A DNA stretch of 7,669 nucleotides from contig JAEEIC010000265.1 in the NCBI GenBank assembly GCA_016281165.1, forward strand, positions 1-7,669. Reading direction: 5' to 3'. This DNA comes from Bacillota bacterium. Lineage in GTDB: Bacteria > Bacillota > Clostridia > Peptostreptococcales > Anaerovoracaceae. This document shows, piece by piece, positions 5,353-7,669 of the stretch (positions within the stretch are counted from its first letter, which is position 1; the number at the start of each line of letters is the position of its first letter). The translations under genes were made by a program, and so were the position numbers. The notes under the pieces were generated by a model. The model was not told the origin of the DNA, searched no databases, and was given only the letters and a program-made list of their open reading frames with translations.

Positions 5353-5401
5353 GGCGGGCAGCGCATGGCCGTTCTTAGCAAGTTCTTGCGCGGCTGACCG
5401 C
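5346..5401. repeat. 56-bp direct repeat, copy 2
   Basis: 55 of 56 positions match 4205-4260. The copy ends at 5401, only a few bases before the A-rich strand of the terminator at 5406-5433. The repeat therefore sits right behind the end of the Dabb-gene transcript. Confidence 0.8.
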
Positions 5402-5405
5402 CCGC

Positions 5406-5433
5406 AATAAAAAAGACCGGGGCAATGCCCCGG
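5406..5433 (-). terminator. Intrinsic terminator after the Dabb gene
   Basis: On the minus strand CCGGGGC (5427-5433) and GCCCCGG (5417-5423) form a perfect 7-bp GC stem with an ATT loop, followed by TCTTTTTTATT (5406-5416). It lies 22 nt after the stop codon of the Dabb gene, exactly where the end of the right-hand transcription unit is expected. Confidence 0.9.
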
Positions 5434-5455
5434 CCCAAGCGTCAGCATGGCCGCG

Positions 5456-5743
5456 CTATTCCCAGTCGAAGATGGCCTTGGACTGAAGGTATTTGGAATA
5501 GTCGCTCTTCCAGATCTTGTGAGGCTCGCAGTTGTTCCAGACAGGCAGCTCGTCCCTGTCGATCTTGATGATGAAGAGACAGTCATACCTGTTGGGCAGG
5601 TCCACCGCGTTGAGGACGAGCTCTACATCCTCGATCTCGGAGTTCTCGGCCACCGCTCTCTCGAAGAGAGCCAGGACCTCCTCCGCCAGGGCCTTCTTGT
5701 CGCTCACAGTCTCGTTCCATTTTACCATTACCAGATGCTTCAT
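5456..5743 (-). CDS. Dabb-family (stress-responsive A/B-barrel) small protein
   Basis: 95 residues, the normal length for a single Dabb domain, a dimeric ferredoxin-like alpha/beta barrel. It opens with MKHLVMVKWNETVSDK, the usual 'KHhVhhKhK' first strand, continues with a helix (KKALAEEVLALFERAVAEN) and DVELVLNAVDLPNRYDCLFIIKID (strands 2-3), and closes with the typical W-x-S-x-Y-x-K-Y-L segment and final FDWE strand. Bacterial members are mostly uncharacterised; some alpha/beta-barrel relatives bind small ligands or catalyse cyclisations, but no catalytic role can be claimed here. The ATG overlaps the stop of the membrane protein gene as ATGA, with AGGAGG 9 nt upstream within that gene, so expression is coupled. 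It is the last gene before a strong terminator. Confidence 0.85.
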   Translation of the reverse strand: MKHLVMVKWNETVSDKKALAEEVLALFERAVAENSEIEDVELVLNAVDLPNRYDCLFIIKIDRDELPVWNNCEPHKIWKSDYSKYLQSKAIFDWE

Positions 5744-6594
5744 CGATCGTTGCCTCCTTTTGCCGCTTTGAGTATCCTGCCCAGCTGGTTCTGCAGCTGG
5801 CGTTTCTTTTTATAGTGACAGAGCTGCTCCGAGCAGTTCTCGCACTGCAGCTCCACATTGGATCCGTACCAGAACCTCTCCGGATGGCGCGCATATACTA
5901 TCTCCCACTTTATCAGCACCACGCAGGACGTGAAGAACAGGCTCCAGCTGAAGAAGTTCTTGATGAAGAGCATGGGCGTGAACATCATGAAGTGTCCCCA
6001 GTCGTAGATGCGGCAGTTGACGCAGCAGCGGTTCTTCATGATGAAGGTCTGGAAGGGGCAGAAGAACAGTATGCAGATATAATCCGAGAGGAAGTAGAAG
6101 GTGGTCAGCATCAGCATGTCCGCCTCGTCGATGACTCCGAAGAGGTAGAGAGCGGCGAAGACGCTGTTGAAGCACAGCCATATCAGCATGACCAGCCAGG
6201 CCCTCATGTTCTGGACCTTGACGAAGCGCAAAAGCTCGAGCTCGCTGTACTCGCTGCGCGCGAGGACGGGCTCGCGGTAAGCCTTCATCACGGCCATGGA
6301 GAGCTTCTCCCTGGGGATCAGGTGGCTGATCATGATGAGCATGAAGTAGCCCCAGAGTATGTGGATGGGAGAGACTCCGTGCCAGAAGGGTCTGATGACG
6401 AGGGCGTAGAGATCCTCCTTCCTCACCAGATAGGCGAGGAAGACCACACAGAAGATGACGAGCCTGAGGACGAACTGCAGAGTGTAGCGCTCCAGCATGT
6501 AAGTCTTTCTCATCTTCTGCAGAGTCGTGAGCAGCTTCTCGGCCAGCCCGCCTCCCTTTTCTATGAGTTTTTCCCTGTTAGCCCTCAAGTTCAT
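5740..6594 (-). CDS. Polytopic membrane protein with two cysteine clusters, unknown function
   Basis: 284 residues; I do not recognise a named family. A basic N-terminus (about 1-37) precedes hydrophobic segments at about 39-58, 75-93, 131-153 and 159-180, and a long hydrophobic stretch at about 202-230 that could be one or two helices. Cysteine groups stand out: Cys179, Cys190, Cys191 and Cys194 (CCVNC) between the fourth and fifth segments, and Cys251, Cys254 and Cys259 (CENCSEQLC) in the hydrophilic tail, followed by the basic run HYKKKR. CxxC pairs near the membrane suggest metal or Fe-S binding or a redox role, which is inference. The ATG lies 12 nt after the MFS gene stop, but no clear Shine-Dalgarno precedes it; GGGAGG occurs inside codons 13-15. 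An in-frame Met28 is the nearest alternative start, also without an RBS. It ends in a 4-nt overlap with the Dabb gene. Confidence 0.85.
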   Translation of the reverse strand: MNLRANREKLIEKGGGLAEKLLTTLQKMRKTYMLERYTLQFVLRLVIFCVVFLAYLVRKEDLYALVIRPFWHGVSPIHILWGYFMLIMISHLIPREKLSMAVMKAYREPVLARSEYSELELLRFVKVQNMRAWLVMLIWLCFNSVFAALYLFGVIDEADMLMLTTFYFLSDYICILFFCPFQTFIMKNRCCVNCRIYDWGHFMMFTPMLFIKNFFSWSLFFTSCVVLIKWEIVYARHPERFWYGSNVELQCENCSEQLCHYKKKRQLQNQLGRILKAAKGGNDR

Positions 6595-6606
6595 ATATCA
6601 GAACAC

Positions 6607-7669
6607 TTACGCCCCGTCCGGCGCATCCGGCTCAGGCTTTTTCTTCGTGATGGCGCAGGCCGCGAAGAAGCTGCAGATGCCGCAGCAGAGGAAGCCCAGA
6701 TACAGGCAGTAGACCGGATAATAGCTGCCGCGGGCCGCGAATATGGCGCCGTAGATCAGAGGCGAGGTGGCTCCCATGATGGAGCCCACGCTGCTGAAGA
6801 GGCCGTATACCGAGGAGAAATGCTTCCTGCCGAAGAGCTTGCCGGTCAGAAGAGTCATGAAGACCGAATTGACCGACATGGCGACGCCGTAGCCGAGGAC
6901 CAGCAGGATCAGGCCCCAGGAATGGTCTCTGGCGAGTATGGCCCCCAGTATCATCATGGGCGAGAGGGCGACGCAGACGCTGCCCATCTTCTTGACGCTG
7001 AACTTGTCGCAGAGATAGCCCGAGGTGATGCGGCCGACGGCGAGACTGAGCATGTTGAGGGACTGCACCCTGGTGGCCGCGGCCGAAGCGTAGCCCAGAT
7101 CCCTGAGGTAGGGTATTATGGTATTTCCGGTCGAGGTGGTGAAGTTGGTGCCGGTGATGAAGATCAGGAAGAGCCAGGCGCCGGGAAGACGGAGAAGATC
7201 CCTTCTCTCGTAGCCCCACAGATCCTCTTCGGCGGGAGGCTTCTCAAGAGCCGCACCCTGACCGTAAGGCTCAAGACCGATATCCTGCGGCTTTTCCTTC
7301 AGCAGGAAAAAGACCACGGGGAGCATCAAAAGCGACAGCAGGAAGAAGAAGAACATGGCCCTCTGCCAGCCGAAGCTCTCTATCCACCTGTTGGCCAGAG
7401 GCAGAAGGAAGACGCTGCCCAGGCCGCTGCTCATGAAGACGATGCCGGTCGCGATGCCCCTCTTCTCCTGGAACCAGTTGGCGATGACGATGGAGAGGGC
7501 GAAGAAGCCTCCGCTCACGTAGGTCGGCCCGTATATGAGGCCCACCGCCCAGAGCATGAAACGGTGCTGCACCATGCTGAAGAACAGCGTGTTGAGGACG
7601 AAGATCACCGATCCCGCGCGGATGAAATTGAGCAGGCCTATCTTCTTTTTGATGGCGGAGCCCTGCAGG
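6607..7669 (-). CDS. MFS transporter, monocarboxylate/oxalate-formate type, missing its N-terminus
   Basis: The frame is open to the window edge, giving 353 residues and the stop at 6607-6609. With a usual length of 400-430, roughly the first two membrane helices are outside. The visible part begins with the loop between helices 2 and 3 (GSAIKKKIG). This loop lacks the aspartate usual in MFS motif A; in the second half GRITSGYLCDKFS keeps it. WFQEKRGIATGIVFMSSGLGSVFLLPLANRWI-type sequence in helices 4-5 is characteristic of the MCT/OxlT-like branch, which moves organic acids such as mono- or dicarboxylates by symport or exchange. A hydrophilic central loop (about GLEPYGQGAALEKPPAEED) separates the halves. 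The substrate cannot be assigned. The GTG at 7606-7608 is not a true start because homologous sequence continues upstream. The next gene begins 12 nt after its stop. Confidence 0.9.
   Translation of the reverse strand, partial: LQGSAIKKKIGLLNFIRAGSVIFVLNTLFFSMVQHRFMLWAVGLIYGPTYVSGGFFALSIVIANWFQEKRGIATGIVFMSSGLGSVFLLPLANRWIESFGWQRAMFFFFLLSLLMLPVVFFLLKEKPQDIGLEPYGQGAALEKPPAEEDLWGYERRDLLRLPGAWLFLIFITGTNFTTSTGNTIIPYLRDLGYASAAATRVQSLNMLSLAVGRITSGYLCDKFSVKKMGSVCVALSPMMILGAILARDHSWGLILLVLGYGVAMSVNSVFMTLLTGKLFGRKHFSSVYGLFSSVGSIMGATSPLIYGAIFAARGSYYPVYCLYLGFLCCGICSFFAACAITKKKPEPDAPDGA

Noticed and set aside
3991..5401. CRISPR array
   Set aside because: Repeat units are few, of different lengths and unevenly spaced, with no regular spacers and no cas genes.
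5212..5586. 124-codon minus-strand frame crossing the terminator and repeat
   Set aside because: It overlaps the Dabb gene in another frame, runs through a strong terminator and has no domain.

Overview
All recognisable genes in this window lie on the minus strand. They form three blocks separated by intergenic DNA, and reading with transcription the order runs from the right end to the left. The base composition is GC-rich, and most genes have strong GGAGG-type ribosome binding sites. Gene content (ATP-dependent PEP carboxykinase, a two-subunit transketolase, a TagA/WecG-type glycosyltransferase) suits a bacterium, plausibly an anaerobe of the Clostridia/Bacillota or Synergistota kind. I cannot name the organism from sequence alone and treat that placement as low confidence.

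Right block (about 5406-7669): the C-terminal part of an MFS transporter that runs off the window edge, then an unrecognised polytopic membrane protein with two cysteine clusters, then a 95-residue Dabb (stress-responsive A/B-barrel) protein. The last two overlap by ATGA and share a strong RBS inside the upstream gene. A clean intrinsic terminator follows the Dabb gene, so these three look like one transcription unit or the end of one.

Middle (3924-5455): about 1.5 kb with no convincing protein gene. It holds repeated segments (a 56-bp repeat at 55/56 identity, a perfect 20-bp repeat, a 33-bp diverged repeat, a 12-bp motif in three copies), a 26-bp imperfect inverted repeat with a nested hairpin, and a run of overlapping GC-rich hairpins. 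This is the least explained part of the window.

Central operon (1431-3923): a GT26-family glycosyltransferase (TagA/WecG/CpsF), the transketolase N-terminal (ThDP-binding) subunit and the transketolase C-terminal subunit. They overlap by 17 nt and 1 nt and are almost certainly co-transcribed and translationally coupled. The transketolase joins the non-oxidative pentose phosphate pathway to glycolysis; the glycosyltransferase points to cell-surface polymer synthesis.

Left block (1-1376): a lone gene for a ParA/MinD-like protein whose Walker A motif has lost its lysines, expressed from its own good promoter. That promoter, the likely terminator of the transketolase operon and the new gene's RBS are packed into about 60 bp and physically overlap. 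Last comes the start of pckA (ATP-dependent PEP carboxykinase), cut by the window edge, with a 238-bp upstream region rich in short repeats but without a clear promoter.
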